From positions 1 to 64,000 of the forward strand of contig CATIRS010000038.1 in NCBI GenBank assembly GCA_949529985.1: DNA of 64,000 nt. Direction: 5' to 3'. Positions within the stretch are counted from its first letter, which is position 1, and every line of letters starts with the position of its first letter. The translations under genes and the position numbers were made by a program. This document shows positions 11,401 through 21,139 of the stretch, in pieces. The DNA comes from Owenweeksia sp. TMED14 (lineage in GTDB: Bacteria > Bacteroidota > Bacteroidia > Flavobacteriales > Schleiferiaceae). The notes beneath the pieces were generated by a model. The model ran no database searches, was not told the DNA's origin, and saw only the letters and a list, made by a program, of their open reading frames with translations.

Positions 11401-12715
11401 AATAATAGATTCGAATACAGGTATTGCTATTATGACAGGGAATATCCCCTATGGTTCTACTTTATTAGTAAAATCTGGTGATAAAATAAAAAAGGATGAT
11501 GTGTTATGCTCATGGGATCCATATAATGCTGTTATTATTTCTGAGCATTCTGGAACGATTGCTTACCAAGATATTGTCCAAGGTGTGACCTACAAGGTTG
11601 AGATTGACGAGCAGACAGGCTTCCAAGACAAAGTTATTTCTGATAATAGGAATAAGAAGCTTGTTTCAATGTTAAGAGTATTGGATAAGAAGGGTAATGA
11701 AATGAAACATTATACTTTACCTGTTGGCGCACATCTTATGGTAGACGAGTCTGAAGAAATTAAGGCAGGTAAGATCTTGGTTAAGATTCCAAGAAGAGGA
11801 GCTAAAGCCGGTGATATAACAGGTGGACTACCGCGTGTTACGGAATTATTTGAGGCAAGAAACCCATCTAATCCATCAGTGGTGGCGGCCATAGATGGTA
11901 CTGTTTCATACGGAAAGATAAAGCGTGGAAATCGTGAAATTATAATAGATAGTAAAACCGGTGAACAGAGAAAGTATTTAATTAATCTGTCGAAGCAGAT
12001 ATTGGTCCAGGAAAATGATTTTGTTCGTGCGGGAGCGCCATTAAGTGATGGTGCAATCACTCCAGCAGATATCTTGTCAATTCAAGGTCCTACTGCAGTT
12101 CAAGAGTATTTGGTTAATGAAATCCAGGAAGTATATCGGTTACAAGGGGTGAAAATAAATGATAAGCATTTTGAGGTTATTGTGCGTCAAATGATGCGAA
12201 AGGTTGAAATTGTAGATGGAGGTGATACTTCTTTCCTAGAAGGACACTTAGAGCATACAAAGGACTTTATAATTGAGAATGACTCTATTTTCGATAGGAA
12301 GATTGTCGTTGACGAGGGTGAGAGTGATTCTTTAAAAGCGGGCATGAAAATTTCTTCACGTCGATTGAGAGATGAAAATTCTTTGTTAACTCGATCTGAT
12401 AAGAAATTAGTTGAGGCGCGTGATGCTGAGCCTGCGACGGCTAAGTTGATCCTTCAGGGTATAACCAGAGCTTCATTGCAGACTAAATCGTGGGTTTCTG
12501 CTGCTTCTTTCCAAGAGACAACTAAAGTTCTTAATGAAGCGGCTATTGCTGCTAAAACAGATACACTTGAAGGTTTAAAGGAGAATGTAATAGTTGGTCA
12601 CCGTATCCCTGCAGGTACGGGTCTGAAGAAATATTACACATCTGTAGTAGGAAGTAAGGATGAGTATGAGAAAATGATGGAAAAAAAATCAGTAGATATT
12701 GAAATTGAAGATTAA
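8408..12715 (+). CDS. rpoC: DNA-directed RNA polymerase subunit beta-prime
   Basis: This is the largest RNA polymerase subunit and carries the active-site metal loop. The 1435 residues are the normal length for Bacteroidota. An N-terminal zinc ribbon uses Cys65, Cys67, Cys80 and Cys83. The catalytic motif NADFDGDQ occupies residues 474-481 and holds the three Mg-binding aspartates. A second cysteine cluster ([16 protein letters not shown]) lies near residue 900, followed by the bridge- and trigger-loop region ([17 protein letters not shown]). The acidic end ESVDIEIED-like tail is short. The start ([13 protein letters not shown]) gives the conserved N terminus. A DUF3467 gene follows after 18 bases. 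Confidence 0.99.
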   Translation: MRKSETNTTGSFQSITIGLASPEFLLERSSGEVLKPETINYRTHKPERDGLFCERIFGPVKDFECACGKYKRIRYKGIVCDRCGVEVTEKKVRRERIGHINLVVPVAHIWYFRSLPNKIGYLLGVPTKKLDMIIYYERYIVIQNGLAVDHEGNEFVHMQFLTEEEYLDALDRLPAENMYLDDTDPTKFIAKMGAEALLMLLNRLDLDKLSYDLRDKAAKETSQQRKQEALKRLKVVESMRDANSRMENRPEWMLVKVVPIIPPELRPLVPLDGGRFATSDLNDLYRRVIIRNNRLKRLLEIKAPEVILRNEKRMLQESVDSLYDNTRKASAVKTESNRPLKSLSDSLKGKQGRFRQNLLGKRVDYSARSVIVIGPDLKLHECGLPKGMAAELYKPFIVRKLIERGIVKTVKSAKKIIDNREAVVWDILENVMKGHPVLLNRAPTLHRLGIQAFQPKMIEGKAIQLHPLTCTAFNADFDGDQMAVHLPLGPAAILEAQILMLASHNILNPANGSPITVPSQDMVLGLYYMTKAKRNLPGDPVKGEGMTFYSSEEVNIAYNEKLVDLNAYVKVRTLVDSVANGELVLKVIETSVGRVLFNQVVPEGVGFINEVLTKKALRDIIAHVLTRTDVPRTAKFLDDMKDLGYSNAFFGGLSFSLGDIMVPEIKESLISGADSEVEGILANYNMGLITNNERYNQVIDVWTNANARLTQSAMSQLINDRQGFNPIYMMLDSGARGSKEQIRQLSGMRGLMAKPQKSNSGGGEIIENPIISNFKEGLSILEYFISTHGARKGLADTALKTADAGYLTRRLHDVAQDVIVNQDDCGTLRGLEIHPLRKNDEIVESLSERISGRVSLLEVVDPLTGEIYVNSGDMISDLTASKIDKSPLESIEVRSPLTCESKKGICAKCYGRNLSTAKFVQTGEAVGVLAAQSIGEPGTQLTLRTFHVGGTAGNVSEVSSLTAKFDGVIELEEVRTVVSESSEGGKSNIVIGRTGEMRIIDSNTGIAIMTGNIPYGSTLLVKSGDKIKKDDVLCSWDPYNAVIISEHSGTIAYQDIVQGVTYKVEIDEQTGFQDKVISDNRNKKLVSMLRVLDKKGNEMKHYTLPVGAHLMVDESEEIKAGKILVKIPRRGAKAGDITGGLPRVTELFEARNPSNPSVVAAIDGTVSYGKIKRGNREIIIDSKTGEQRKYLINLSKQILVQENDFVRAGAPLSDGAITPADILSIQGPTAVQEYLVNEIQEVYRLQGVKINDKHFEVIVRQMMRKVEIVDGGDTSFLEGHLEHTKDFIIENDSIFDRKIVVDEGESDSLKAGMKISSRRLRDENSLLTRSDKKLVEARDAEPATAKLILQGITRASLQTKSWVSAASFQETTKVLNEAAIAAKTDTLEGLKENVIVGHRIPAGTGLKKYYTSVVGSKDEYEKMMEKKSVDIEIED

Positions 12716-12733
12716 TTTTTTTTTATTTCGAAC

Positions 12734-13042
12734 ATGAGTGACGACAAGGAAAATCAAGTTCAAATTGAGTTAAGTCCAGAAATGGCAGATGGTATTTACA
12801 GTAATTTGGCTGTAATCAATCACTCTCCTTCAGAATTCGTATTGGATTTTATCCAAATGATGCCTGGTCTTCCTAAAGCTCGAGTTAAAGCTAGAGTTAT
12901 ATTGACCCCACAGCACGCGAAAAGACTAATTCGTGCCATAGAGGAAAATATAACTCGTTTTGAAGCTACTCATGGTGCTATATCTGAGACAGATCAGCCT
13001 CAAGTTCCTATTCATTTTGGGGGACCAACTGGGCAGGCGTAA
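12734..13042 (+). CDS. DUF3467 family protein
   Basis: A small protein of 102 residues with no membrane segment or signal peptide. It matches what is known of the DUF3467 family, with ELSPEMADGIYSNLAVINHSPSEF at the start and the central stretch FIQMMPGLPKARVKARVILTP. The family has no firmly established function. In Bacteroidota the gene commonly sits directly behind rpoC, as here with an 18-base gap, which suggests co-transcription with the polymerase genes and perhaps a role tied to them. That role is inference from position only. It is the last gene of the long forward operon. Confidence 0.85.
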   Translation: MSDDKENQVQIELSPEMADGIYSNLAVINHSPSEFVLDFIQMMPGLPKARVKARVILTPQHAKRLIRAIEENITRFEATHGAISETDQPQVPIHFGGPTGQA

Positions 13043-13308
13043 TAAATATAATTTTTTTTTGTAGTGAATTCATCCCATGGTAAAGAAAAAAAATATCTTC
13101 CTTGAATTATATTTTCAATAGTAAATTCCCTATTTCATAGTTTAAGAGGGTTAGTGTTGATGTAGTAGATGATCCCTAAAATGTAATTATGTGTGTTAAA
13201 AAGCTGGGTTTCACAAAATAAATTCTTCGGCAATTGTGAGGATATTCGAGAGGCCAATCTCGTATACTGATCTATTTGAATTATTATAAAATGAGATTTT
13301 TACTGAAA
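13043..13308. other. AT-rich intergenic region between convergent units
   Basis: These 266 bases separate the 3' ends of the rpoC/DUF3467 operon and of the reverse-strand operon. No open frame of plausible size, tRNA or repeat was seen. A weak five-pair hairpin (CGAGA 13247-13251 with TCTCG 13258-13262) lacks a T-tract. It is the longest gene-free stretch in the window. Confidence 0.6.
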
Positions 13309-13548
13309 CTACTCTTCCTCAAAAAGACCATCTAGGATAGCTACTATTCCTCGAATAATCAAGCCCGCTCCTACAAACATTAAAATGACAATAAAAGCAG
13401 TCCATCCCCAGTTCCCTTGTCTTAATGCAGGTGCTCCTATCCAAAAATAGAATGCAGGACCCGCAAATAAAAAAGGAAATGAAAAAGCGAGAATCAATAC
13501 ACCTTTCATTAAACTTGAGTTTTTTGTTGATTTTTTCATGTGGTTCAT
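13309..13548 (-). CDS. Small two-span membrane protein, DUF6095-like
   Basis: A protein of 79 residues with a basic N terminus and two hydrophobic segments (roughly residues 15-34 and 47-70). The arrangement MKGVLILAFSFPFLFAGPAF, then a short loop, then a second span ending IIRGIVAILDGLFEEE, resembles my memory of the flavobacterial DUF6095 family. No function is known for that family. The start could be Met1 or Met4. The gene begins three bases after the aminotransferase stop, so it is translated from the same message, but the two need not be functionally related. Confidence 0.7.
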   Translation of the reverse strand: MNHMKKSTKNSSLMKGVLILAFSFPFLFAGPAFYFWIGAPALRQGNWGWTAFIVILMFVGAGLIIRGIVAILDGLFEEE

Positions 13549-13551
13549 TTT

Positions 13552-14736
13552 TTATAATTCATCAAGTGCCTCGATTATGTTTTTGATGAAATGATTTAAT
13601 TCGGCTTTTTTGATACAAATAGGTGGTGTGAGACGTAAAGCTGAATCGTTAAATAAAAAAAAGTTTGTTATTATACGGCGAGATATTAGCTTTTTTTGAA
13701 TCCTTATTGCGGAGTTAGGGCTATCTAGAACTAAAGCAATAAGTAATCCTTGACCATTAATGTTTATTATTCTTGGATGCTTTATTAGAGCACGTCTGAT
13801 ATAATCACCTAGTGTAGTTACGAGATCCATCCAGCCTGAATTAATTAGGACTTCAAAAGCTGCTTGCCCCGCTGCGCAGCTAACTGGGTTTCCTCCAAAA
13901 GTTGTTATATGTCCCAACATAGGCTCTCGTGATAGCTTTTTCATATTAGCTTGGGAAGATATAAAAGCACCTAATGGCAATCCTCCCCCAAGTGCTTTTC
14001 CTAAACATAGAATATCAGGATTAACTCCGTATAACTGATGAGCAAAAAGTTCTCCGGTCCTTCCAAATCCTGTTTGGCACTCATCAATAATTAGCATAGC
14101 CCCTTTTTCAGAGCATATTTTTGATAGCTTCCTTAGAAATTCCTTAGTTCCCTGGATATAGCCTGATCCCGCTTGTATACATTCTACAATCACGGCTGCC
14201 GTGTTTGTAGTGATTTCATCTAAGTGTTTAAGATCATTATAAATCAACTGCCGGTGGCCCGGTACCAATGGCCTGAAGGCTCTCTTAAATTTTTCGTTAC
14301 CCATCGCCGATAATGACCCTAGTGTCGATCCGTGATAAGAACCTTTAAATGATATTATTTCGGATCTACCAGTAGTTCTTTTGGCTAACTTGAAAGCTCC
14401 TTCTGTTGCTTCAGTTCCAGAGTTAACCCAATAAATGCATTGTAGTTTTTGAGAAAGAACCTTAGAAAGAGATTCTGCATAGGTGACTTGTTTTTGTTGA
14501 ATATATTCTCCATAGACCATTAAATGCATGTGAGAATCAACTTGTTTGTGCACAGCCGCAATTACAGAAGGATGGCTATGGCCAATATTGGCTACACCAA
14601 TACCACTTATCATATCCATATATTTATTTCCTTCTAGATCAAATATGTATATCCCTTTAGCTTTTGCAAATGTTAAGGCAATAGGAGTATCTGTCGTGGG
14701 TGCTAAATAGCGTCGAAATGGTTGGTCTAAATTCAT
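13552..14736 (-). CDS. Class III aminotransferase (acetylornithine/ornithine type)
   Basis: A PLP-dependent enzyme of 394 residues in the family of acetylornithine, ornithine and 4-aminobutyrate aminotransferases. Visible motifs are SGTEATEGAFKLA (residues 106-118, cofactor phosphate), IIDECQTGFGRTG with Asp218, which contacts the pyridine nitrogen, and LGKALGGGLPLGA with Lys247, the Schiff-base lysine. The substrate cannot be told from sequence alone. No arginine biosynthesis gene is nearby, so a general omega-aminotransferase is as likely as ArgD. It lies 58 bases downstream of the transketolase C-terminal subunit gene and may share its message. Confidence 0.88.
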   Translation of the reverse strand: MNLDQPFRRYLAPTTDTPIALTFAKAKGIYIFDLEGNKYMDMISGIGVANIGHSHPSVIAAVHKQVDSHMHLMVYGEYIQQKQVTYAESLSKVLSQKLQCIYWVNSGTEATEGAFKLAKRTTGRSEIISFKGSYHGSTLGSLSAMGNEKFKRAFRPLVPGHRQLIYNDLKHLDEITTNTAAVIVECIQAGSGYIQGTKEFLRKLSKICSEKGAMLIIDECQTGFGRTGELFAHQLYGVNPDILCLGKALGGGLPLGAFISSQANMKKLSREPMLGHITTFGGNPVSCAAGQAAFEVLINSGWMDLVTTLGDYIRRALIKHPRIININGQGLLIALVLDSPNSAIRIQKKLISRRIITNFFLFNDSALRLTPPICIKKAELNHFIKNIIEALDEL

Positions 14737-14794
14737 AGTTTTTGTTGATTGGCAAACTAAATCTAGTAAAACTAATTTTTTGTGATTTTCTCCT

Positions 14795-15745
14795 CTAACG
14801 TTTCATGACCTTATTAACAGCCTTAATAATATTTTCAGCATCGAGACCGTATTTTTTTAATAGCTGAGCTGGTTCTCCACTTTCACCAAATGAATCATTT
14901 ACTGCTACCATTTCTATGGGACAAGGATTATTTAAAGAAAGTGCTTGCGATATTGAATCACCAAGGCCACCATTTCTTTGATGTTCTTCTGCAGTTACTA
15001 CTTTTCCTGTCTTACTCACACTCTTCAATAGGGTCTTAATGTCAAGAGGTTTAATAGTTGAAAAGTTAATCACCTCCGCACTTATGCCATTGGCAATAAG
15101 ATAATTATAGGCTTCTAGCGCTTCCCAAACCAAATGCCCATTCGCGATTATAGTGACGTCTGAACCTTCAGTGAGAATATCAGCTTCACCTATTTGAAAC
15201 GTTTTTTCTGGGGAAGTAAAATTAGGCACTTTTGGTCGGCCAAATCTTAAATAAACTGGTCCTACGTAATCTGCAATAGCTATTGTTGCTGCTTTTGTCT
15301 GATTGTAATCGCAGGGCGAAATAACAGTCATTCCCGGGAGCATTTTCATTAGTCCAATGTCCTCAAGTATTTGATGAGTTGCTCCATCTTCTCCAAGGGT
15401 CAGTCCAGCGTGCGATGCGCAAATTTTTACATTTTTACCTGAGTAGGCAATGCTTTGACGAATTTGATCATAAACACGGCCGGTTGAAAAGTTTGCAAAT
15501 GTTCCAGTAAAGGGAATGAAACCTCCAATTGTAAGCCCCGCAGCCATGCCAATCATGTTTGCTTCTGCAATTCCAGTCTGAAAGAATCGTTCCGAAAATT
15601 CATCAGCAAAGGCATTCATTTTCAATGACCCTGTTAAGTCAGAACATAGGGCAACAACATTGGGATTTGTCTTACCAAGATGAAGTAACCCAGAACCAAA
15701 TCCTGATCGAGTATCTTTATTTCCTTGATTTAAATAAGAATTCAT
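14795..15745 (-). CDS. Transketolase, C-terminal subunit
   Basis: Transketolase moves two-carbon units between sugar phosphates in the pentose phosphate pathway. In many bacteria it is split into two proteins. This half, 316 residues, holds the pyrimidine-binding domain (including DLTGSLKMNAFADEF, the region FFQTGIAEANMIGMAAGL with the catalytic glutamate, and HAGLTLGEDGATHQ) and the C-terminal domain. The partner half is encoded at 17149-17997 on the same strand. Unusually, a complete vWA protein gene separates the two. The gap to that gene is 12 bases, so all three probably form one transcript. DXP synthase-type relatives are excluded by length. Confidence 0.92.
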   Translation of the reverse strand: MNSYLNQGNKDTRSGFGSGLLHLGKTNPNVVALCSDLTGSLKMNAFADEFSERFFQTGIAEANMIGMAAGLTIGGFIPFTGTFANFSTGRVYDQIRQSIAYSGKNVKICASHAGLTLGEDGATHQILEDIGLMKMLPGMTVISPCDYNQTKAATIAIADYVGPVYLRFGRPKVPNFTSPEKTFQIGEADILTEGSDVTIIANGHLVWEALEAYNYLIANGISAEVINFSTIKPLDIKTLLKSVSKTGKVVTAEEHQRNGGLGDSISQALSLNNPCPIEMVAVNDSFGESGEPAQLLKKYGLDAENIIKAVNKVMKR

Positions 15746-15757
15746 AACGTATTTATT

Positions 15758-17149
15758 TTATGGTAGTCGCACTAATGTTGATGTGCCAGATGAAACATTA
15801 AATTTTTGTGTTTTGGAATAGGAAGTCTGCTTGGAGCTGCGTGAGCGAAAAACAAGCATATAACTACCTGGTTGAATTGCATAACGTTGACGTGTTTGTT
15901 GATCGTCTAAATTAGTAACCCACTTTATTTTTTCGCCGATTATTTCAAAAATAGCTCCATATCCATTTGTTTTGAGCTGGATTGTTACATCTCCCGGGGC
16001 TGGGATACTTAGATCTTGTAACTGTCCAGCTATTATTCGAATTTTTTCACTAATTCGGGGAAGAGTGAGAATATCTAATTCATAAAACCCCGCTAAATAT
16101 TTATTTGTAGAACTAAATGATTGAACATTTAATATCTCACTACTCCCAGGAAGCCGAATGAGAGCTTGAACCTTCTGTTGCGCTGGTTTTGATCCTGGCA
16201 TACTTAATTTTAATCTCCCTAAGATGACTGGTGCTCCTAATTGATTGTGCTTTCCTGCAAAAATATACGTAGAGTCAATTGATACTGGAGGAATAGAGTA
16301 GACCATGCCTTTGTATTGGACTAAAGGGTCTAAGGTTATTGTGTCAGGTAAGTTTCTGTAATTTAGGGTATGAATGAAGGTTTCTTCAATGAGATTGCTT
16401 TTTGTGTTTTTAAGTATTATTGGTAAGTTACTCTCCGAAGCCAAGCCTTTTTTGTCGATAAGATTTATTTGAGCTGAAGTATTATCTAGAACTTGAGTTA
16501 CAATAACTCCTAAGGCTTCTTTAAATGTGGCCTCATCCTTTGCATCATAATATGTTCCTACACAGTCAAATGATTTTATCAATTTAGGGTCTAGTCCAAT
16601 TCCAATAACAAAAGGCTTCAAGGTGATTCCTTTTTTTTGAAGAATATTTGAGGCTGCACATGGATCCTCATCGCAGGCTTCTACACCATCCGTTATGAGA
16701 ATTATAATATTTCTACAATTTTCGCATTTTGGAAAATCACTACCGGCACTGAGTATAGATCTAGCAATTGGAGTTGTCCCCATAGGTCGAAGCTCTCGAA
16801 TTTTACGCTTAATTTTTGTTAGGTTTCTAGGACTGAATGGAACCTCAAGTTTTGTGTCGTTACAGTCTTGCGGAGGAACTGGCTTTTGATGACCATATAC
16901 CCTTAAACCTAGTTCGAAATTGGGATTTTGAATACGGGATAAACTATCAATTAGTTCCGACATGAGTCTCTGCGCGATTTCCATTTTTGTTCCATTTTCC
17001 CATCGGCCATACATTGAGTTTGAAGCGTCGAGAACAAAAAGTATCCTGCTAACTTCATCTGCATCAGATATTTCTTTTGTCAATCTTGCCTGACAAAATA
17101 TTGCGCTATTAAAAAATAGTGCGAGAAGGATAAAAAAAGATAATCTCAT
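15758..17149 (-). CDS. Secreted von Willebrand factor A domain protein
   Basis: A protein of 463 residues beginning with a signal peptide (hydrophobic 4-19, likely cut after residue 20 or 21). The vWA domain follows, with the metal-binding DxSxS motif at Asp41, Ser43 and Ser45 and the segment IIILITDGVEACDEDPCAAS. Eight or so cysteines in the vWA part (DCND, CENC, ACDEDPC, FDC) suggest disulfides outside the cytoplasm. The C-terminal half is beta-rich with no recognised domain. Its start codon overlaps the stop of the transketolase N-half by one base. Similar vWA proteins occur in Bacteroidota, but I know no established function. Confidence 0.85.
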   Translation of the reverse strand: MRLSFFILLALFFNSAIFCQARLTKEISDADEVSRILFVLDASNSMYGRWENGTKMEIAQRLMSELIDSLSRIQNPNFELGLRVYGHQKPVPPQDCNDTKLEVPFSPRNLTKIKRKIRELRPMGTTPIARSILSAGSDFPKCENCRNIIILITDGVEACDEDPCAASNILQKKGITLKPFVIGIGLDPKLIKSFDCVGTYYDAKDEATFKEALGVIVTQVLDNTSAQINLIDKKGLASESNLPIILKNTKSNLIEETFIHTLNYRNLPDTITLDPLVQYKGMVYSIPPVSIDSTYIFAGKHNQLGAPVILGRLKLSMPGSKPAQQKVQALIRLPGSSEILNVQSFSSTNKYLAGFYELDILTLPRISEKIRIIAGQLQDLSIPAPGDVTIQLKTNGYGAIFEIIGEKIKWVTNLDDQQTRQRYAIQPGSYMLVFRSRSSKQTSYSKTQKFNVSSGTSTLVRLP

Positions 17150-17997
17150 TAAATGGGGTAATCTCCCAAAGTCTCGGGTAATTGCTTCAGAGCATCAGCC
17201 AATTGTTCATCGTTCGGTGCTATTCCATGCCATTTGTGCGTTCCTGACATAAAGTCTACGCCAGCACCCATTTCAGTTTTCATGATTACGCAAATAGGCT
17301 TTCCATTTCCAGTCCGCCCTATTGCCTTTTGAATTCCATTAATAACTTCTGATAGTTTATTTCCTTGATTTAAGTGAATTACTTCCCAGCCAAAAGAAGA
17401 AAATTTAGCTCCAATATTGCCCATTGGCATAACATCATCCGTTGAGCCATCTATTTGCTGACCATTTGCGTCTATCGTTGAGATAAGATTGTCGATTTTC
17501 TTCGCTCCTGCATATAGTGCTGCTTCCCATATTTGACCTTCTTGGAGCTCACCGTCGCCGTGTAAGGTGAATACGATGTTTTTATCTCCTGATAATTTCT
17601 TGGATTCAGCAGCCCCTATTGCAACTGACATACCCTGTCCTAAGCTACCTGATGCAACTCTAACCCCGGGCAGGCCATCGTGAGTCGTTGGGTGACCTTG
17701 AAGCCGTGAGTTTATTTTTCTGAAAGTATTTAATTCTTCAATGGGAAAGTATCCTGATCGAGCTAAAACGCTATATAGAACTGGGCTTATATGTCCATTA
17801 CTAAGAAAGAAAAGATCCTCATTTTTCCCATTCATATTAAATGGCTCAGGTACGTGACGAAGTAATTTAAAGTAAAGAGCTACAAAAAATTCTACACATC
17901 CCATCGATCCTCCAGGATGTCCGGATTGAACTGCATGTACCATTCTAAGTATATCTCGTCTCAACTGAGAAGGGATTAATTCAATAGACTTATTCAT
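17149..17997 (-). CDS. Transketolase, N-terminal subunit
   Basis: This is the thiamine-diphosphate-binding half of a split transketolase, 282 residues. The ThDP motif is clear: GDGELQEGQIWEA with the binding Asn in TIDANGQQIDG. Also typical are MVHAVQSGHPGGSMG near the N terminus and FLSNGHISPVLY. It must act with the C-terminal half (14795-15745) in a heterotetramer. It is the first gene of the reverse-strand unit, with an exact -7 element (18024-18031) 26 bases upstream of its ATG. Its stop codon overlaps the vWA start by one base. Confidence 0.93.
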   Translation of the reverse strand: MNKSIELIPSQLRRDILRMVHAVQSGHPGGSMGCVEFFVALYFKLLRHVPEPFNMNGKNEDLFFLSNGHISPVLYSVLARSGYFPIEELNTFRKINSRLQGHPTTHDGLPGVRVASGSLGQGMSVAIGAAESKKLSGDKNIVFTLHGDGELQEGQIWEAALYAGAKKIDNLISTIDANGQQIDGSTDDVMPMGNIGAKFSSFGWEVIHLNQGNKLSEVINGIQKAIGRTGNGKPICVIMKTEMGAGVDFMSGTHKWHGIAPNDEQLADALKQLPETLGDYPI

Positions 17998-18023
17998 AAA
18001 ATATTTTCTTCAATTGTGATACA

Positions 18024-18031
18024 CAAAAGTA
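18024..18031 (-). promoter_or_regulatory. -7 promoter element for the transketolase operon
   Basis: On the reverse strand this reads TACTTTTG, an exact match to the Bacteroidota -7 consensus TAnnTTTG. It lies 26 bases from the transketolase N-half start codon. No convincing -33 TTTG at the usual 19-21 base distance was found. It is divergent from, and only 15 bases from, the ychF element. Confidence 0.55.
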
Positions 18032-18046
18032 ATGTCTTTATCGGAG

Positions 18047-18054
18047 TACATTTG
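18047..18054 (+). promoter_or_regulatory. -7 promoter element for ychF
   Basis: TACATTTG matches TAnnTTTG exactly. It ends 16 bases before ATG 18071 and lies downstream of the alternative in-frame start at 18032, which therefore could not be on this transcript. This supports the 18071 start for ychF. Confidence 0.55.
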
Positions 18055-18070
18055 TGCAAAATATGAGATT

Positions 18071-19162
18071 ATGAAATGCGGTATTGTGGGGCTCCCGAAT
18101 GTGGGGAAATCGACTTTGTTTAATTGCTTAAGTAATGCAAAAGCTCAGGCAGCAAATTTTCCTTTTTGCACTATCGAGCCCAATGTCGGCACTGTAAATG
18201 TACCAGATTCTCGTCTTCAGATGTTAGAGTCTCTTGTTTTGCCCGACAAAGTAGTTCCAGCTACTGTTGAGATAGTTGATATTGCTGGGTTGGTCAAAGG
18301 TGCTAGTAAAGGTGAAGGTTTAGGTAATCAGTTTTTAGGAAACATTCGAGAATGTAATGCGATATTGCATGTTTTAAGATGTTTTGATAATGATAATATT
18401 ATCCATGTTGATGGTTCTGTAGATCCAATAAGAGATAAAGAAACTATTGATATTGAGTTGCAATTAAAAGATCTTGAGTCAATAGAAAAACGTTTGGATA
18501 AAGTTCGTAAAATATCGAAAACAGGCGATAAGGATGCTATGCGAGAGACAGAAATGGCTGATCGTTTAAAGAAATTTATTGAGTCGGGAAAATCTGTTCG
18601 CTCATTTGTTCGTACTGAAGAAGAGTCAAGATGGATTACCAATTATCAACTCATTACCGATAAGCCTATTTTATACGTTTGTAACGTCGACGAAATGGCA
18701 GCAAAAAATGGTAATCACTATGTTGATGAAGTTAAAATAATGGCTTCTAAAGAAGGCTCTCATTTAATGCACTTAGCTGTTGCTATCGAGGCAGATATAG
18801 TTGAACTTGATGATTATGAAGAGAGATCTCTTTTTTTAGATGACATGGGTCTAGATGAGCCAGGTGTAAATAGAATTATTAGAGCAGCATATTCTATGCT
18901 AAATTTACAAACATACTTTACAGCAGGAGTAAAAGAGGTGAGAGCATGGACCATTGAAAATGGATTTACTGCGCCACAGAGCGCTGGTGTAATACATAGT
19001 GATTTTGAGAAAGGATTTATTCGTGCTGAGGTTATTTCGTATTCAGATTATATTGAATTTAAAAATGAGATAGCCGTAAAAGAAGCCGGAAAAATGAGGG
19101 TGGAAGGAAAAGAGTATTTGGTGCAAGATGGAGACGTAGTTCATTTTCGATTCAATGTTTAA
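18071..19162 (+). CDS. ychF: Ribosome-associated ATPase YchF (Obg family)
   Basis: YchF is an Obg-family P-loop protein that hydrolyses ATP and associates with ribosomes. In some bacteria it affects oxidative stress responses and start-codon fidelity. The 363 residues equal the family length when translation starts at ATG 18071 (MKCGIVGLPNVGKST). A longer frame from 18032 would add 13 residues upstream of the P-loop and precede the predicted promoter. Motifs are GLPNVGKS (7-14), the effector segment ANFPFCTIEPNVG, DIAGLVKGASKGEGLGNQFL, and NVDE in place of NKxD, which explains ATP preference. The C-terminal TGS domain ends in DVVHFRFNV. Confidence 0.97.
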   Translation: MKCGIVGLPNVGKSTLFNCLSNAKAQAANFPFCTIEPNVGTVNVPDSRLQMLESLVLPDKVVPATVEIVDIAGLVKGASKGEGLGNQFLGNIRECNAILHVLRCFDNDNIIHVDGSVDPIRDKETIDIELQLKDLESIEKRLDKVRKISKTGDKDAMRETEMADRLKKFIESGKSVRSFVRTEEESRWITNYQLITDKPILYVCNVDEMAAKNGNHYVDEVKIMASKEGSHLMHLAVAIEADIVELDDYEERSLFLDDMGLDEPGVNRIIRAAYSMLNLQTYFTAGVKEVRAWTIENGFTAPQSAGVIHSDFEKGFIRAEVISYSDYIEFKNEIAVKEAGKMRVEGKEYLVQDGDVVHFRFNV

Positions 19163-19273
19163 ATTACATATTTTTATAAGAGAGTTCTAGATTGAAACTC
19201 TTCTTGTTAAAAACTTCCTTAAATAGAGCACTAAAAGCCCTGGATTAAGTTGGCGAAGTTGAGTAGTGTAATG

Positions 19274-19281
19274 TAGATTCG
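19274..19281 (+). promoter_or_regulatory. Possible promoter for parE (weak match)
   Basis: TAGATTCG differs from TAnnTTTG at one position. A TTG at 19250-19252 lies 21 bases upstream, a suitable -33 distance. The parE ATG is ten bases downstream. The same octamer occurs at 47606-47613 before the sigma factor gene, with TTTG 18 bases upstream of it. The one mismatch makes both tentative. Confidence 0.3.
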
Positions 19282-19291
19282 CAACATAACT

Positions 19292-21139
19292 ATGTCTGAA
19301 ATTACAGAATACACCGAAGACAGTATCCGAAGTCTAGAATGGCAAGAGCATATTCGACTTCGGCCTGGCATGTATATTGGGAAGCTTGGTGATGGCTCAT
19401 CACCAGATGATGGTATTTATATCTTGGTAAAAGAAGTTGTTGATAATTCTATTGATGAATTTGTCATGGGTGGTGGGCGTATAATCGAAATTAACATTTC
19501 GGAAGGTTCGGTGATTGTAAGAGATTTTGGAAGAGGTATTCCTCTTGGTAAAGTAGTCGATGTTGTTTCTAAAATGAATACTGGTGCTAAATATGATTCA
19601 AAGGCATTCAAGAAATCTGTCGGACTAAATGGTGTTGGTACAAAAGCTGTCAATGCTTTATCTGAAAGTTTTACTGTTGAGTCTTTTCGTGATGAAAAAA
19701 GAAAATTAGCAAAGTTTGTCCGGGGTGTTCTGATGGAAGAAAGTGATATTGCAGAAAGCAATTCTAGACGCGGAACAAAAGTAAATTTCAAGCCGGATTC
19801 AAAGGTTTTCCCAAATTATAAGTTTCAAATAGAGTATGTAGAGAAATTAGTTTGGAATTATGCTTATCTCAATCATGGTCTTACTATTCTTCTTAACGGC
19901 AAAAAATATTTTTCTGAAAATGGACTGAAGGATTTATTGTCAAATAATCTTTCTGGAGAAACCATTCATCCAATTATTCACCTTCAAGGAGAGGATATCG
20001 AAATTGCATTGACTCATGCTGAAAGATCTCAAAGTGAACAATATTATAGTTTTGTTAACGGCCAGCATACAACTCAAGGAGGGACTCATCAGAGTGCATT
20101 TAGAGAAGCTTTAGTTGCCACCATCAGAAATCATTTTGGAAAGCAGTATGAGGTCTCTGATATACGTCAAAGTGTTATTGGTGCAATTTCCTTAAAGGTT
20201 ATTGAGCCAATTTTTGAGTCGCAAACAAAAACAAAATTGGGAAGTAATGATATGAGTCCTGAGGGATCAACAATCAGAATCTTTATTTTAGATTTTATTC
20301 GAACGAAACTGGATAATTATTTACATAAGAATCCAGAGGTTGCAAGTTCTATTCAAAAGAAAATTATACGAGCCGAACGAGAACGAAAAGAGCTTTCGGG
20401 TATTCAGAAATTAGCCAAAGAGCGAGCTAAAAAAGCAAATCTTCATAATAGGAAATTACGAGACTGCAAGTTGCATTACAGTGATACTAAACATGAGCGC
20501 CGTCTTGAGACAACTTTATTTATTACCGAAGGAGATTCAGCTTCAGGTTCTATAACATCTTCGCGTGATGTTCAGACACAAGGAGTATTTAGTCTTAAAG
20601 GAAAGCCATTGAATTGCCATGGTTTGACAAAAAAAGTTGTTTATGAGAATGAAGAATTTAATTTGTTGCAAGCAGCTCTTAATATTGAAGATGGTTTAGA
20701 AGACTTACGCTATAATAATGTGGTTATTGCTACTGATGCAGATGTAGATGGCATGCATATTAGACTCCTTTTAATTACATTTTTCCTCCAGTTTTTTCCT
20801 GAATTGGTTAGAGAAGGTCATTTGTATATTCTTCAAACACCCCTTTTTAGGGTGAGAAATAAGAAAAAAACAATCTATTGTTATGATATTGACGAGAAAA
20901 AAAGTGCAGTGTCTGAACTCGGTTTGAAACCAGAAATTACTCGTTTTAAAGGTTTGGGTGAAATATCTCCTGGAGAATTTAAAATGTTTATTGGCGAGAA
21001 TATTAGACTTCAGCCAGTAATGATTGGAAAAGAGCATATCGACTCTTTGCTGGACTACTACATGGGGAAAAACACACCAGAACGGCAGGAATTCATCATC
21101 GAGCACCTTAAGGTGGAAAAAGACATAGCTGACCTATGA
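19292..21139 (+). CDS. parE: DNA topoisomerase IV subunit B
   Basis: This is the ATPase subunit of topoisomerase IV, which unlinks daughter chromosomes. At 615 residues it has the short ParE length without the gyrase insert. The GHKL ATPase part shows EVVDNSIDE, the glycine-rich lid [14 protein letters not shown] and QHTTQGGTH. The TOPRIM domain has EGDSA at 413-417 and DADVDG at 482-487. The C terminus includes [10 protein letters not shown]. It overlaps parC by four bases (ATGA), so translation is coupled. Pairing with a ParC that has degenerate C-terminal blades, rather than a GyrA-box protein, supports topo IV over gyrase. Confidence 0.95.
   Translation: MSEITEYTEDSIRSLEWQEHIRLRPGMYIGKLGDGSSPDDGIYILVKEVVDNSIDEFVMGGGRIIEINISEGSVIVRDFGRGIPLGKVVDVVSKMNTGAKYDSKAFKKSVGLNGVGTKAVNALSESFTVESFRDEKRKLAKFVRGVLMEESDIAESNSRRGTKVNFKPDSKVFPNYKFQIEYVEKLVWNYAYLNHGLTILLNGKKYFSENGLKDLLSNNLSGETIHPIIHLQGEDIEIALTHAERSQSEQYYSFVNGQHTTQGGTHQSAFREALVATIRNHFGKQYEVSDIRQSVIGAISLKVIEPIFESQTKTKLGSNDMSPEGSTIRIFILDFIRTKLDNYLHKNPEVASSIQKKIIRAERERKELSGIQKLAKERAKKANLHNRKLRDCKLHYSDTKHERRLETTLFITEGDSASGSITSSRDVQTQGVFSLKGKPLNCHGLTKKVVYENEEFNLLQAALNIEDGLEDLRYNNVVIATDADVDGMHIRLLLITFFLQFFPELVREGHLYILQTPLFRVRNKKKTIYCYDIDEKKSAVSELGLKPEITRFKGLGEISPGEFKMFIGENIRLQPVMIGKEHIDSLLDYYMGKNTPERQEFIIEHLKVEKDIADL

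Noticed and set aside
13247-13262. Palindrome CGAGA...TCTCG between convergent operons
   Set aside because: Five pairs with a six-base loop and no T-run on either strand. It is too weak to call a terminator.
14737-14794. TTAGTTTG near the aminotransferase start as a -7 box
   Set aside because: It mismatches the invariant TA at the second base. The gene is also likely read from the transketolase transcript, so no promoter is claimed.
19170-19210. Possible terminator AGAGTT...AACTCT after ychF
   Set aside because: The stem is six pairs with a nine-base loop and a broken T-run. It may be real but falls below what I would report.
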